Below are positions 16,586-24,603 of a DNA stretch of 43,933 nt, piece after piece. This DNA is from VRUE01 sp035318745 (GTDB lineage: Bacteria > Actinomycetota > Thermoleophilia > Solirubrobacterales > 70-9). The notes under the pieces are model-generated. The model was not told the DNA's origin and made no database searches. It worked only from the letters and a program-made list of their open reading frames with translations. Both the position numbers and the translations under genes were made by a program. The DNA is taken from the NCBI GenBank assembly GCA_035318745.1, contig DATHEA010000023.1, positions 1-43,933 on the forward strand. Direction: 5' to 3'. Within the stretch, counting starts at the first letter, position 1, and each line of letters begins with the position of its first letter.

Positions 16586-17448
16586 GGGCGTCTCGGGTAT
16601 TTGGAGAAGTCGGGCCGGCGCTTCTCCTTGAACGCCTCGCGGCCCTCGCGGGCCTCCTCGCTGCCGTAGAAGAGCAGGTTGGTGTCGTGGGCGAGCTGCT
16701 GGATCCCCGCATAGCCATCCTCGTGCGCGTTGAAACTGGCCTTGACCAAGCGCAGGGCGAAGGGCGAGAGCGCGAGCATCTCCCGACACCAGGCGACCGT
16801 CTCCCGCTCCAGCTCGTCGACCGGAAAGACCGCATTGCAGAGGCCCATCTCCAGCGCCTCCTCGGCGTCGTACTGGCGGCAGAGCAGCCAGAACTCCTTC
16901 GCCTTCTTGGTCCCGACGAGATCGCGCAGCAGCGAGGCGCCGAAGCCACCGTCCCACGATCCGACCCGCGGTCCGGTCTGCCCGAAGCAGGCGTTGTCGG
17001 CGGCGATCGTCAGGTCGCAGCAGACGTGCAGGACGTGGCCGCCGCCGACCGCGTAGCCGGCCACCATCGCCACGACAGGCTTCGGCAGTCGCCGCATCTG
17101 CACCTGCAGGTCGGTGACGTGGAAGCGGCCGAGCGAGGTGCCTTCGGCGACGTAGCCGGTGTCGCCGCGAACGGTCTGGTCACCGCCCGAGCAGAACGCC
17201 TTCTGCCCCTCCCCGGTGAGGATGACCACGCCGATCTCGGTGTCCTCACGGGCCAGCTCCATCGCGGCGGAGACCTCGATCAGCGTCTGCGGGCGGAAGG
17301 CATTGAGCACCTCGGGCCGGTCGATCGTGATCTTGGCGATCCCGTCGGCCTTCTCGTAGCGGATGTCGCCGTACTCGGCGACGGAACGCCACTCGATCGG
17401 CGCGTAGAGATCCTCCTCGGGCAGGGCGTCCTTGTGTCGTTTCGGCAT
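16582..17448 (-). CDS. menB: 1,4-Dihydroxy-2-naphthoyl-CoA synthase
   Basis: A 288-aa crotonase-fold enzyme that cyclises o-succinylbenzoyl-CoA to DHNA-CoA. Motifs include KITIDRPEVLNAFRPQTL, GQKAFCSGGDQ (oxyanion loop), GYAVGGGHVLHVCCDLTIAA, and QTGPRVGSWDGGFGASLL. The glycine-rich last motif matches the bicarbonate-dependent type of MenB. It continues with LLCRQYDAEEALEMGLCNAVFP, close to the E. coli enzyme. Start ATG 17448 lies only 24 bp from the divergent menE start; the longer open frame to 18804 is a shadow of menE. First gene of the minus-strand men operon. Confidence 0.95.
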   Translation of the reverse strand: MPKRHKDALPEEDLYAPIEWRSVAEYGDIRYEKADGIAKITIDRPEVLNAFRPQTLIEVSAAMELAREDTEIGVVILTGEGQKAFCSGGDQTVRGDTGYVAEGTSLGRFHVTDLQVQMRRLPKPVVAMVAGYAVGGGHVLHVCCDLTIAADNACFGQTGPRVGSWDGGFGASLLRDLVGTKKAKEFWLLCRQYDAEEALEMGLCNAVFPVDELERETVAWCREMLALSPFALRLVKASFNAHEDGYAGIQQLAHDTNLLFYGSEEAREGREAFKEKRRPDFSKYPRRP

Positions 17449-17472
17449 GATGGGCACGATATCCCGGCATCG

Positions 17473-18798
17473 ATGAAGCTCGACGACTGGCTCGCCCAGA
17501 GATCCCAAAGCTGTCCCGACCGCATCGCGCTGATCGCGGACGGGTCCGAGGTGACCTACGCCGAGCTCGAGGCGGAGGCGACCTGGGTCGCGCGGCGGCT
17601 GGAGGCGCACGGCGTCCGCCGAGGTTCGACAGCTGCACTGACGATGGAGCCGCGGCGCGAGCAGGTGGTCCTCGTCCACGCGCTGATGAAGGTCGGGGCC
17701 GTGCTGCTGCCGCTCAGCCCGCGCCTGACCGCGGCGGAGCGCGCCGCTGTGATCGCCGCCGAGGAGCCCACCGTCGATCTCAGCGACCCCGGCGAGCTGA
17801 CCCAGACCGAGGCCGACCTGCCGCTGCTCGGCGAGCACGACATGGACGCACCCTGCTGCCGGGTGCTGACCAGTGGCAGCAGCGGCACGCCCGATCCGGT
17901 CGAGCTGACCTACGGCAACTTCCTCTGGAGCGCGGTCGGCTCCGGCTTCAACATCGGCGTCGAGCCAACCGATCGCTGGCTCTGCTGCCTGCCGCTCAGC
18001 CACATCTCCGGACTCAGCATCGCGATGCGCTCGGTGATCTACGGCACCACCGCCGTCCTGCACGACGGCTTCGACGTCGAGCGGGTGGCCGCCGCACTGC
18101 AGGACGACCAGATCTCGGTTGTCTCGTTGGTGACGACGATGCTCACCCGCTTGCTCGAAGCCGGCGCCGACCTCTCCAGCCCACGCGCGATCCTGATCGG
18201 CGGCGGCCCGGTCCCCGAGGAGCCGCTCGAAGAGGCAGTCGCTCGCGGCGCCACCGTCGTCCAGACCTATGGCCTGACGGAGGCCTGCTCGCAGGTGACC
18301 ACGCTCTCTCTGGCCGAGGCGCAGCGCAAGCTCGGCTCCGCCGGCCGGCCGTTGCTCACGACCCATTTGAGGATTCGCAACGGCGAGATTCTCGTCCAGG
18401 GGCCAACCGTGGCCCCGAGCCGGGTCGACTCCGACGGCTGGCTGCACACCGGCGACCTCGGGCGGATCGACGAGGAGGGCTTCCTCTACGTCGAAGACCG
18501 GATCGACGACATGATCGTCAGCGGCGGCGAGAACATCGTCCCGGCCGAAGTCGAGCAGGTGCTGCTGCGCCATCCGGAGGTCGCGGACGCCGCGGTGGTC
18601 GGCCGCGAGGACCCCGAGTGGCAACAGGCGGTGACCGCGGTAGTCGTCCTTCGCGACGGCTCGGCGACGACCCCCGACGAGCTGCGTCGCCACTGCGCCG
18701 AGTCGCTCGCGGGGTTCAAGGTGCCGAAGCGGGTCGAGCTGGCGGCGGCGCTGCCACGCACGCCCTCGGGCAAGCTGCTGCGGCGCGCCCTCCGCTAG
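17473..18798 (+). CDS. menE: o-Succinylbenzoate-CoA ligase
   Basis: A 441-aa adenylate-forming enzyme. The P-loop-like motif is CRVLTSGSSGTPDPVELT; others are LPLSHISGLS, QTYGLTEACSQVT, the ATP/hinge motif WLHTGDLGRIDEEGFLYVEDRIDDMIVSGGENI (split here across its usual A7-A8 parts) and the C-terminal lysine motif RTPSGKLLRRALR. At 441 aa it is short, as bacterial MenE usually is. It activates OSB for MenB. ATG 17473 is chosen because it starts the conserved adenylation domain and because upstream sequence is menB on the other strand. Its stop is 11 bp before ilvC. Confidence 0.93.
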   Translation: MKLDDWLAQRSQSCPDRIALIADGSEVTYAELEAEATWVARRLEAHGVRRGSTAALTMEPRREQVVLVHALMKVGAVLLPLSPRLTAAERAAVIAAEEPTVDLSDPGELTQTEADLPLLGEHDMDAPCCRVLTSGSSGTPDPVELTYGNFLWSAVGSGFNIGVEPTDRWLCCLPLSHISGLSIAMRSVIYGTTAVLHDGFDVERVAAALQDDQISVVSLVTTMLTRLLEAGADLSSPRAILIGGGPVPEEPLEEAVARGATVVQTYGLTEACSQVTTLSLAEAQRKLGSAGRPLLTTHLRIRNGEILVQGPTVAPSRVDSDGWLHTGDLGRIDEEGFLYVEDRIDDMIVSGGENIVPAEVEQVLLRHPEVADAAVVGREDPEWQQAVTAVVVLRDGSATTPDELRRHCAESLAGFKVPKRVELAAALPRTPSGKLLRRALR

Positions 18799-18809
18799 CC
18801 TCACCGCTC

Positions 18810-19814
18810 ATGAAAACCGACGACATCTTCTACGACAAGGACGCCGACCTCTCGGAGCTCGAGGGGAAGACCGTCGCCATCCTCGGCTACGGCTCCCAGG
18901 GCCATGCCCACGCCCTCAACCTGAAGGACTCCGGCGTCGACGTCGTCGTCGGCCTGCGATCAGATTCCTCCAGTCGTGCCAAGGCCGAAGGTGCCGGGCT
19001 CGAGGTGCTCGGCATCGCCGATGCGGCAAGCCGAGGCGACCTCGTCATGGTGCTGCTGCCCGACGAGAAACAGGCCGAGGTCTGGGAGGCGGAGATCTCC
19101 GACGGGATCGCCCCCGGCAACCTGCTCCTCTTCGCCCACGGCTTCGCGATCCACTTCGAGCAGATCGTCCCTCCGCCTGGCGTCGACATCGGCATGGTCG
19201 CCCCCAAGGGCCCGGGCCACCTGGTGCGCCGCCAGTACGAGGAAGGGCATGGCGTGCCCTGCCTGATGGCCGTCCACCAGGACGCGACCGGCAACGCCCA
19301 TGATCTCGTCCTCGCCTACGCCGCGGGAATCGGCGGCGGCCGCGCGGCAATCATCGAGACGACCTTCAAGGACGAGTGCGAGACCGACCTCTTCGGCGAG
19401 CAGGCTGTCCTCTGCGGCGGCGCTTCCGAGCTGGTCCGCGCCGGCTTCGAAACCCTGGTCGAGGCCGGATACGACCCGCGCCTCGCCTACTTCGAGTGCC
19501 TGCACGAGCTCAAGCTAATTGCTGACCTGATGTACGAGAAGGGGATTCAGGGGATGCGCTACTCGATCTCCAACACCGCCGAGTACGGCGACATGACCCG
19601 TGGCAAACGCGTGATCGGCGAGGAGTCGCGGGCGGCGATGAAGCAGATCCTCGGCGAGATCCAGTCGGGCGAGTTCGCCAAGGAGTGGATCGCCGAGAAC
19701 CGCGCCGGCGGCGAGAACCTCGCCCGCATGCGCGAGGAGGGCGCGAAGCATGAAGTCGAGGAGGTCGGCGGCGACCTCCGCAAGATGATGCCCTGGATCG
19801 AGACCGAGTTCTGA
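18810..19814 (+). CDS. ilvC: Ketol-acid reductoisomerase
   Basis: A 334-aa class I enzyme. Residues 26-31 (GYGSQG) form the NADPH loop, with the GLRSDSSS segment setting cofactor preference. The catalytic domain shows MVAPKGPGHLVRRQYEEGHGVP, the acidic metal ligands in ETTFKDECETDLFGEQAVLCGG, and ECLHELKLIADLMYEKGI. It converts acetolactate (or acetohydroxybutyrate) to the dihydroxy acid in valine/leucine/isoleucine synthesis. Unusually for this pathway it sits ~8 kb from ilvBN, with men genes between. A 148-bp folded repeat begins 16 nt after its stop. Confidence 0.95.
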   Translation: MKTDDIFYDKDADLSELEGKTVAILGYGSQGHAHALNLKDSGVDVVVGLRSDSSSRAKAEGAGLEVLGIADAASRGDLVMVLLPDEKQAEVWEAEISDGIAPGNLLLFAHGFAIHFEQIVPPPGVDIGMVAPKGPGHLVRRQYEEGHGVPCLMAVHQDATGNAHDLVLAYAAGIGGGRAAIIETTFKDECETDLFGEQAVLCGGASELVRAGFETLVEAGYDPRLAYFECLHELKLIADLMYEKGIQGMRYSISNTAEYGDMTRGKRVIGEESRAAMKQILGEIQSGEFAKEWIAENRAGGENLARMREEGAKHEVEEVGGDLRKMMPWIETEF

Positions 19815-19830
19815 GCTTTCGGTAGGTGGG

Positions 19831-19978
19831 GCCGGGAGGCGGTGTGCCTCTCCGGGAATTTGGGTCGCACGCCCCTTCGGGGCTTAGCGACTGAGGTTGA
19901 GCGCGGCTTCGCCGTGCAATCACCAGATTGCATTTCGCCGCTTCGCGACATTCCCGGAGAGGCACACCGCCTCCCGGC
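19831..19978 (+). repeat. 148-bp folded element (first family, copy 1), 3' of ilvC
   Basis: A perfect 29-bp inverted repeat (19831-19859 with 19950-19978) encloses a 90-nt core (19860-19949). The core contains small hairpins, several with TTC or TTCG loops: GCCC-CTTCGG-GGGC and GCGCGGC-TTC-GCCGTGC. GTCGC near its start pairs with GCGAC at its end, continuing the main stem. The core is largely the same as that of copy 2 at 20127-20274, in the sense direction of the upstream gene in both cases, while the arms differ entirely. It could serve as a 3'-UTR structure or terminator of ilvC. Confidence 0.85.
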
Positions 19979-19983
19979 TCACG

Positions 19984-20079
19984 AGCGCTTCAGCTCTTGA
20001 GATTCCAGCTCTCGAAGCGCTTCAGTACTTCAGCTTTCGCGGAGGAGAGCCGCGACATCTCAGCTCACTGAAGCTGAAG
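19984..20079. repeat. Direct repeats and a further hairpin between the two 148-bp elements
   Basis: AGCGCTTCAG occurs at 19984-19993 and 20016-20025. CTTCAGCTT (20028-20036) pairs with AAGCTGAAG (20071-20079) around an inner CGCGG (20038-20042)/CCGCG (20050-20054) stem. I see no gene in this stretch; its meaning is unknown. Confidence 0.55.
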
Positions 20080-20126
20080 GGAGCATCATCGCCTGTGAGG
20101 TCCACGTGCTAAGCGGAGCTAGCGTG

Positions 20127-20274
20127 GGAGGAGCCCGGTTGTCCTCCGATCGAATGTCGCCGAAGGCGGCGATATGCAATCTGATTCCTGCGCGGCGAAG
20201 CCGCGCGCAAACATCGTCGCTAAGCGCGAAGCGCGTGCGACCTAAATTCGATCGGAGGACAACCGGGCTCCTCC
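20127..20274 (-). repeat. 148-bp folded element (first family, copy 2), 3' of the cupin gene
   Basis: A perfect 29-bp inverted repeat (20127-20155 with 20246-20274) around a 90-nt core (20156-20245). Read on the minus strand, the core shares GGTCGCACGC, CTTAGCGAC, GCGCGGCTTCGCCG, CAGATTGCAT and TCGCCGC, in order, with copy 1. Small hairpins keep pairing despite substitutions (for example a G-T pair in copy 1 is G-C here). It lies 10 nt past the cupin stop, on the gene's sense strand. Arm sequences are unrelated to copy 1 apart from the GAAT at the core border. Confidence 0.85.
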
Positions 20275-20284
20275 TGATCGACGG

Positions 20285-20719
20285 CTAAGCCCCCGGAGGG
20301 GCGTTGTCGCCGAAGCGGCTCTCCTCGCCTGGCGGCAGCTTGCCGTCGCGGCCGACGTAGCCATCCTTGCCGCCCGCGACGACGTAGACCGCGTCCTCGG
20401 AGTCGCTGACGTTTCGGATCTTGCGGATCGTCGCGGCGTCGACGCGGGCCAGGCCGCCCGGTCCGAGCTCGTGGCTGGTGCCGTCGCCGAACTCGATCGC
20501 GATACGGCCGCTGTGGACGAAGTACAGCTCCTCCTGCTCCTCGTGCAGGTGGCGACCGGTCTCGTAGGAGGGCGGGACGACGATCGCGTTGACGCCGAAG
20601 GCGGTCACGTCGAGGCCCTTGCGGATCTTGCGAAAGCCGTACCCCTCGCCGAGGTCGTCGAGGTTGCCGACGGCATAGCCATCGCCCTTCGTCACTCCCT
20701 GCTGGCCCGTCTCCGACAT
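20285..20719 (-). CDS. Single-domain cupin protein
   Basis: A 144-aa protein from ATG 20719 (the frame is open to 20767). The cupin barrel shows the two conserved motifs: GRHLHEEQEELYFVHSGRIAIEF (metal-binding His/Glu set) and a weaker second motif around LARVDAATIRKIRNVS. The first motif is complete, so it should bind a metal. The C-terminal ~25 residues (GRDGKLPPGEESRFGDNAPPGA) are polar and probably flexible. Substrate unknown; such stand-alone cupins include sugar isomerases, dioxygenases and storage-like proteins. It is divergent from serC with 77 bp between starts. Confidence 0.75.
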   Translation of the reverse strand: MSETGQQGVTKGDGYAVGNLDDLGEGYGFRKIRKGLDVTAFGVNAIVVPPSYETGRHLHEEQEELYFVHSGRIAIEFGDGTSHELGPGGLARVDAATIRKIRNVSDSEDAVYVVAGGKDGYVGRDGKLPPGEESRFGDNAPPGA

Positions 20720-20796
20720 CCGCGAGATCGTACGCGACCGGAGCCGGAGGGCGTCGCCAAGGTCCACCCGCGCGGGTCAATAACCTTGGCTGCCCG

Positions 20797-21936
20797 ATGC
20801 CCACTTCGACCACAGTCCAGATCCCGGCGGAGCTCAAGCCGGCGGACGGCCGCTTCGGCTGCGGACCTTCGAAGGTCCGCCCCGAGGCGCTCGCGGCGCT
20901 GGCCGAGCGCGCCGAGCTGATGGGCACTTCACATCGACAGGCGCCGGTGCGCGACCTCGTCGGCCGGATCCGCTCCGGCCTCGCTGAGCTGTTCGGCCTG
21001 CCCGACGGCTACGAGGTGGCGCTCGGCAACGGTGGCACCACGGCTTTCTGGGATGCGGCCGCGGTCTGGCTCGTCCGCGATCGCGCCCTCCACCTCAGCT
21101 ACGGCGAGTTCTCGCAGAAGTTCGCCAAGGTGACCGCCGGCGCGCCCTTCCTCGCGGACCCGATCGTGGTCGAGGCGGAGCCCGGCGATGCGCCGGCGCC
21201 GGTCGCCGACCCCGGCACCGACGTGCTCGCCTGGGCCCACAACGAGACCTCGACCGGAGTGATGGTCGATGTCCGTCGCCCCGAGGGCGCCGGTGACGCG
21301 CTGGTGCTGGTCGACGGCACTTCGGGTGCCGGCGGGCTCCCTCTCGACGCCTCCCAGGTCGACGCCTACTACTTCGCCCCGCAGAAGGCCTTCGGTGCCG
21401 ACGGCGGTCTCTGGCTGGCGGCGCTGAGCCCGGCGGCGATCGAGCGGATCGGGCAGCTCGACGCAGCAACCGGACGCTGGCAGCCCGCCTTCCTCTCGTT
21501 GCAGACGGCGCTCGAGAACTCGCGCAAGAACCAGACCTACAACACGCCCGCGTTGGCGACCCTGCTGCTGCTCGCCGACCAGGTCGAGTGGATGCTGGCC
21601 GGCGGCGGCCTCGACTGGTGCGTGCAGCGGACCGCCGCATCCTCCCGACACCTATACGGCTGGGCCGAGGCAAGCGATTTGGCCGCGCCATTCGTCGCCG
21701 ACCCGGCAAAGCGCTCGTTGGTGGTCGGCACGGTCGATTTCGCCGGCTCGGTCGATGCCGCAGTGCTGGCCGCGAGCCTGCGCGCCAACGGAATCGTCGA
21801 CGTCGAGCCCTACCGCAAGCTGGGGCGCAACCAGCTCCGGGTCGGCATGTTCCCCGCGGTCGAGCCGGCCGACGTCGAGGCGCTGACGTCCTGCATCGAC
21901 TGGGTGATCGAGAACGTGCCCGAGGCGACGCCGTGA
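20797..21936 (+). CDS. serC: Phosphoserine aminotransferase, actinobacterial type
   Basis: A 379-aa class V PLP aminotransferase. Motifs include the N-terminal DGRFGCGPSKVRPEAL, GTSHRQAPVRDLV, LGNGGTTAFWDAA, and LVDGTSGAGGLPLD. The PLP lysine is in DAYYFAPQKAFGADGG, and a C-terminal arginine motif reads RKLGRNQLRVGMFP. It converts 3-phosphohydroxypyruvate to phosphoserine. GTGA overlap with serA (21933-21936) couples the two consecutive steps of serine synthesis, with the order of the reaction reversed. Confidence 0.93.
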   Translation: MPTSTTVQIPAELKPADGRFGCGPSKVRPEALAALAERAELMGTSHRQAPVRDLVGRIRSGLAELFGLPDGYEVALGNGGTTAFWDAAAVWLVRDRALHLSYGEFSQKFAKVTAGAPFLADPIVVEAEPGDAPAPVADPGTDVLAWAHNETSTGVMVDVRRPEGAGDALVLVDGTSGAGGLPLDASQVDAYYFAPQKAFGADGGLWLAALSPAAIERIGQLDAATGRWQPAFLSLQTALENSRKNQTYNTPALATLLLLADQVEWMLAGGGLDWCVQRTAASSRHLYGWAEASDLAAPFVADPAKRSLVVGTVDFAGSVDAAVLAASLRANGIVDVEPYRKLGRNQLRVGMFPAVEPADVEALTSCIDWVIENVPEATP

Positions 21937-23513
21937 AGGTCCTGGTCAAGGAGAAGATTGCCGACTCCGGCGTCGATCTGCTGCGCGAGAGCTTCGAGGT
22001 GGATCTCGGTCTCGAGATGTCCGACGACGAGCTGCGCGAGGCGATCGGCTCCTACGACGCGATCCTGGTCCGCTCGGCCACCCAGGTGACCCCAGAGCTG
22101 ATCGAGCGTGCCGATCGCCTCAAGGTGATCGGTCGCGCCGGCACCGGCGTCGACAACGTCGACATCCCGGCCGCGACCAGGCGTGGGATCGTCGTCGCCA
22201 ACGCGCCCGAATCGAACTCGGTGGCAGCTGCGGAGCACACGCTGGCGCTGATGCTCTCCCTCTGTCGCAACGTGCCAAGGGCGCACGCCTCGCTGACCGG
22301 CGGCGCCTGGGAGCGACCCAAGTTCAAGGGAACCGAGCTTTACGGCAAGACGCTCGGCGTGGTCGGCTTCGGCCGCATCGGCCAGCTCGTCGCCAAACGC
22401 GCCCAGGCCTTCGAGATGGACGTCGTCGCCTTCGACAAGTTCGTCTCGGCGGAGCGCTTCCGCGAGCTCGGCGTCGAGGGCGTCGAGGAGCTCAGCGAGC
22501 TGCTGGGACGGGCCGACATAGTCACGCTGCATGTGCCGAAGGCGCCGGACACGATCGACCTGATCGACGCCGAGGCCGTCGCGGCGATGAAAGACGGCGC
22601 GCGGGTGGTCAACTGCGCCCGCGGCGAGCTGGTCGACCTCGACGCCGTGCTGGAGGGGCTCGAGTCGGGCAAGCTGGGCGGCGCCGCGCTCGATGTCTTC
22701 CCCTCGGAGCCGTTCACCGAGCATCCACTCTTCGGCCGCGACGACGTCGTCGTCACGCCGCACCTGGGCGCTTCGACGGCCGAGGCGCAGGACCGCGCCG
22801 GCGTGGTCACGGCTGAACAGGTGATCGCGGCGTTGAGCGGCGGCGTCGTCACCAACGCGGTCAACATTGCCGCCGTCCGCCCAGAGGAGATGGAAGCCCT
22901 CGCCCCGTTCGTGCCTCTTTGCGAAAAGCTGGGCCGCCTCGCCCAAGGCCTGGGGGATGGCTCGATCGGCGGGGTCTCAGTCGAGTTCCGCGGCCGCATC
23001 GCCTCCCATGACACGCGCCTGCTGGGGATCGCGGTCCTGGTCGGCATCCTCTCCGGCCACACCGAGGAGCCGGTCAATCTCGTCAACGCGCCCCAGATGG
23101 CCGAGGAGCGCGGGATCGAGCTGGTCGAGACCAAGGACGGCGGCTCCAAAAACTTCACCGAGCTGATCACGGTGCGGCTCGGCTCGGGCGAGGATGCGGT
23201 CGAGGTCGCCGGTACCGGGGTCGGCCCGCGCAACGAGCCCTACCTGGTCTCCGTACTCGGCGAGAGCTTCTACCTGCCCTTCGCCGAGCACCTCGCCGTT
23301 TTCAGCTATGCCGACCGGCCGGGGATGATCGGCAGGGTCGGGACGATGTTCGGCGAGGAGGGCGTCAACATCATCTCCGCAGCAGTCGGCGCCGAGCCGG
23401 GTGGGGAGCGTGCCGTGATGGCGCTGACCACCGACGCGCCGGTGCGGGCGGAGACGATCGCCAAGATCCTCGAGCTCGACGGCTTCTCGATCGGCCGCTC
23501 CGTAGATCTCTAG
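21933..23513 (+). CDS. serA: D-3-phosphoglycerate dehydrogenase, long form with ASB and ACT domains
   Basis: A 526-aa protein from GTG 21933. Residues ~1-310 are the D-2-hydroxyacid dehydrogenase core: AGTGVDNVDIPAATRRGI, the NAD loop GVVGFGRIGQLVAKRA, NCARGELVDLDAVL with the catalytic arginine, and PHLGASTAEAQDRAG with the catalytic histidine. Residues ~315-445 form the allosteric substrate-binding domain, and the last ~75 an ACT domain (LAVFSYADRPGMIGRVGTMFGEEGVNI) that senses serine. This matches the feedback-regulated actinobacterial form. The frame is open upstream to 21588, but that part overlaps serC and is a shadow. Confidence 0.95.
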   Translation: MKVLVKEKIADSGVDLLRESFEVDLGLEMSDDELREAIGSYDAILVRSATQVTPELIERADRLKVIGRAGTGVDNVDIPAATRRGIVVANAPESNSVAAAEHTLALMLSLCRNVPRAHASLTGGAWERPKFKGTELYGKTLGVVGFGRIGQLVAKRAQAFEMDVVAFDKFVSAERFRELGVEGVEELSELLGRADIVTLHVPKAPDTIDLIDAEAVAAMKDGARVVNCARGELVDLDAVLEGLESGKLGGAALDVFPSEPFTEHPLFGRDDVVVTPHLGASTAEAQDRAGVVTAEQVIAALSGGVVTNAVNIAAVRPEEMEALAPFVPLCEKLGRLAQGLGDGSIGGVSVEFRGRIASHDTRLLGIAVLVGILSGHTEEPVNLVNAPQMAEERGIELVETKDGGSKNFTELITVRLGSGEDAVEVAGTGVGPRNEPYLVSVLGESFYLPFAEHLAVFSYADRPGMIGRVGTMFGEEGVNIISAAVGAEPGGERAVMALTTDAPVRAETIAKILELDGFSIGRSVDL

Positions 23514-23533
23514 CGCGAGGTAGGCTCCACGCA

Positions 23534-24568
23534 ATGAAGGCGGTGGTGCTGACGGGGACGGGCGGATACGACGTGCTCCAGGCGCAGGAGCGTCCCGACC
23601 CGCCGGTAGGTCCGGGGGAAGTCAGGATCGCGGTCAAGGCCGCGGGGATCAACTTCGCCGACACGATGGCCCGCGTCGGGCTCTACCCGGACGCGCCGAA
23701 GACGCCTTGCGTGCTCGGCTACGAGGTCGCCGGCACGATCGAGTCGGTTGGCGAGGGCGTCGACGATCGCCAGGTCGGCGAGCGCGTCATCGCTGGCACC
23801 CGCTTCGGCGGCCAGGCCGAGCTGGTCACGATACCCGCCGAGCAGGCGCTGCCGCTGCCCGAGGCGCTCAGCTTCGAGCAGGGTGCCGCGTTCCCGGTCA
23901 ACTACGGCACCGCCTACGCGGCGCTGATCGTGATGGGCAGTCTTCGGGAGGGCAATCGCGTTCTGATCCATGCTGCCGGGGGCGGTGTCGGCATCTCCGC
24001 CACGCAGATAGCCCGCAACGTCGGCGCTGAGATCTTCGGCACCGCTTCTCCCGCCAAGCACGAGGCGATCCAGATGCAAGGGGTCCACCACCCGATCGAT
24101 TACCGCGCGCTCGATTTCGAGCAGGAGGTCATGCGACTCACCGGCGGGGAGGGCGTCGACCTGGTGATCGACGCCCAGGGGCCGACCTCCTTCCGCAAGG
24201 ACTACCGCCTGCTGCGCTCGGGTGGCAGGCTGGTCATGTACGGCATCTCGGAGAACTCCAAGGACGGCAAGCGCGACATCCCGTCGACGCTGAAGGCCCT
24301 GGTGACGATGCCTACCGCGACGATGCCCTGGTGGAAGAGCTTGCTGGCTATGAACGAGAACAAGGGCATCTTCGGCCTCAACATGCTCAATTGGTGGGAC
24401 ACCGAGGGCAACCTCGACCGGTTGGTCGAACCCTTGATGGCCGACCTTGAGGCAGGCCGCCTGCAGCCCGTGGTCGCCGAGGCGTTCCCCTTCGAGCGCG
24501 CCGGAGACGCGCATAGATTCATCGCCGAGCGCCGCAACGTAGGCAAGGTCGTGCTGTTCCCTCAATAG
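23534..24568 (+). CDS. Zinc-free MDR-family NADPH:quinone oxidoreductase-like protein
   Basis: A 344-aa medium-chain dehydrogenase/reductase. The GroES-like N-terminal half has EVRIAVKAAGINFADTMARVGLYP and GYEVAGTIESVGEGV; the usual zinc cysteines are absent. The Rossmann half begins RVLIHAAGGGVGISATQIARNVGAEIFGTAS with the AAGGGVG cofactor loop. The late segment LLAMNENKGIFGLNMLNWW is typical of the VAT-1/quinone reductase branch. It probably reduces quinones or enones with NADPH; a polyketide-type enoyl reductase is less likely for a stand-alone gene. It lies 20 bp after serA and may be read through from it. Confidence 0.85.
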   Translation: MKAVVLTGTGGYDVLQAQERPDPPVGPGEVRIAVKAAGINFADTMARVGLYPDAPKTPCVLGYEVAGTIESVGEGVDDRQVGERVIAGTRFGGQAELVTIPAEQALPLPEALSFEQGAAFPVNYGTAYAALIVMGSLREGNRVLIHAAGGGVGISATQIARNVGAEIFGTASPAKHEAIQMQGVHHPIDYRALDFEQEVMRLTGGEGVDLVIDAQGPTSFRKDYRLLRSGGRLVMYGISENSKDGKRDIPSTLKALVTMPTATMPWWKSLLAMNENKGIFGLNMLNWWDTEGNLDRLVEPLMADLEAGRLQPVVAEAFPFERAGDAHRFIAERRNVGKVVLFPQ

Positions 24569-24603
24569 ACGCTCCGACCCGATCGGCGGCGGGGACGACT
24601 CAC

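Noticed and set aside
15704..16957. A 417-aa version of MenA with an N-terminal extension
   Set aside because: The extra 124 residues are menB read in another frame; homology starts at ATG 16585.
16582..18804. A 740-aa MenB open frame
   Set aside because: Everything beyond 17448 is the antisense shadow of menE; MenB homology begins at MPKRHKDALPEEDLYAPIEW.
19559..20288. Several short ORFs in the ilvC-cupin gap
   Set aside because: They cross the inverted repeats and translate hairpin DNA; the apparent peptide similarity between them only reflects the shared repeat core.
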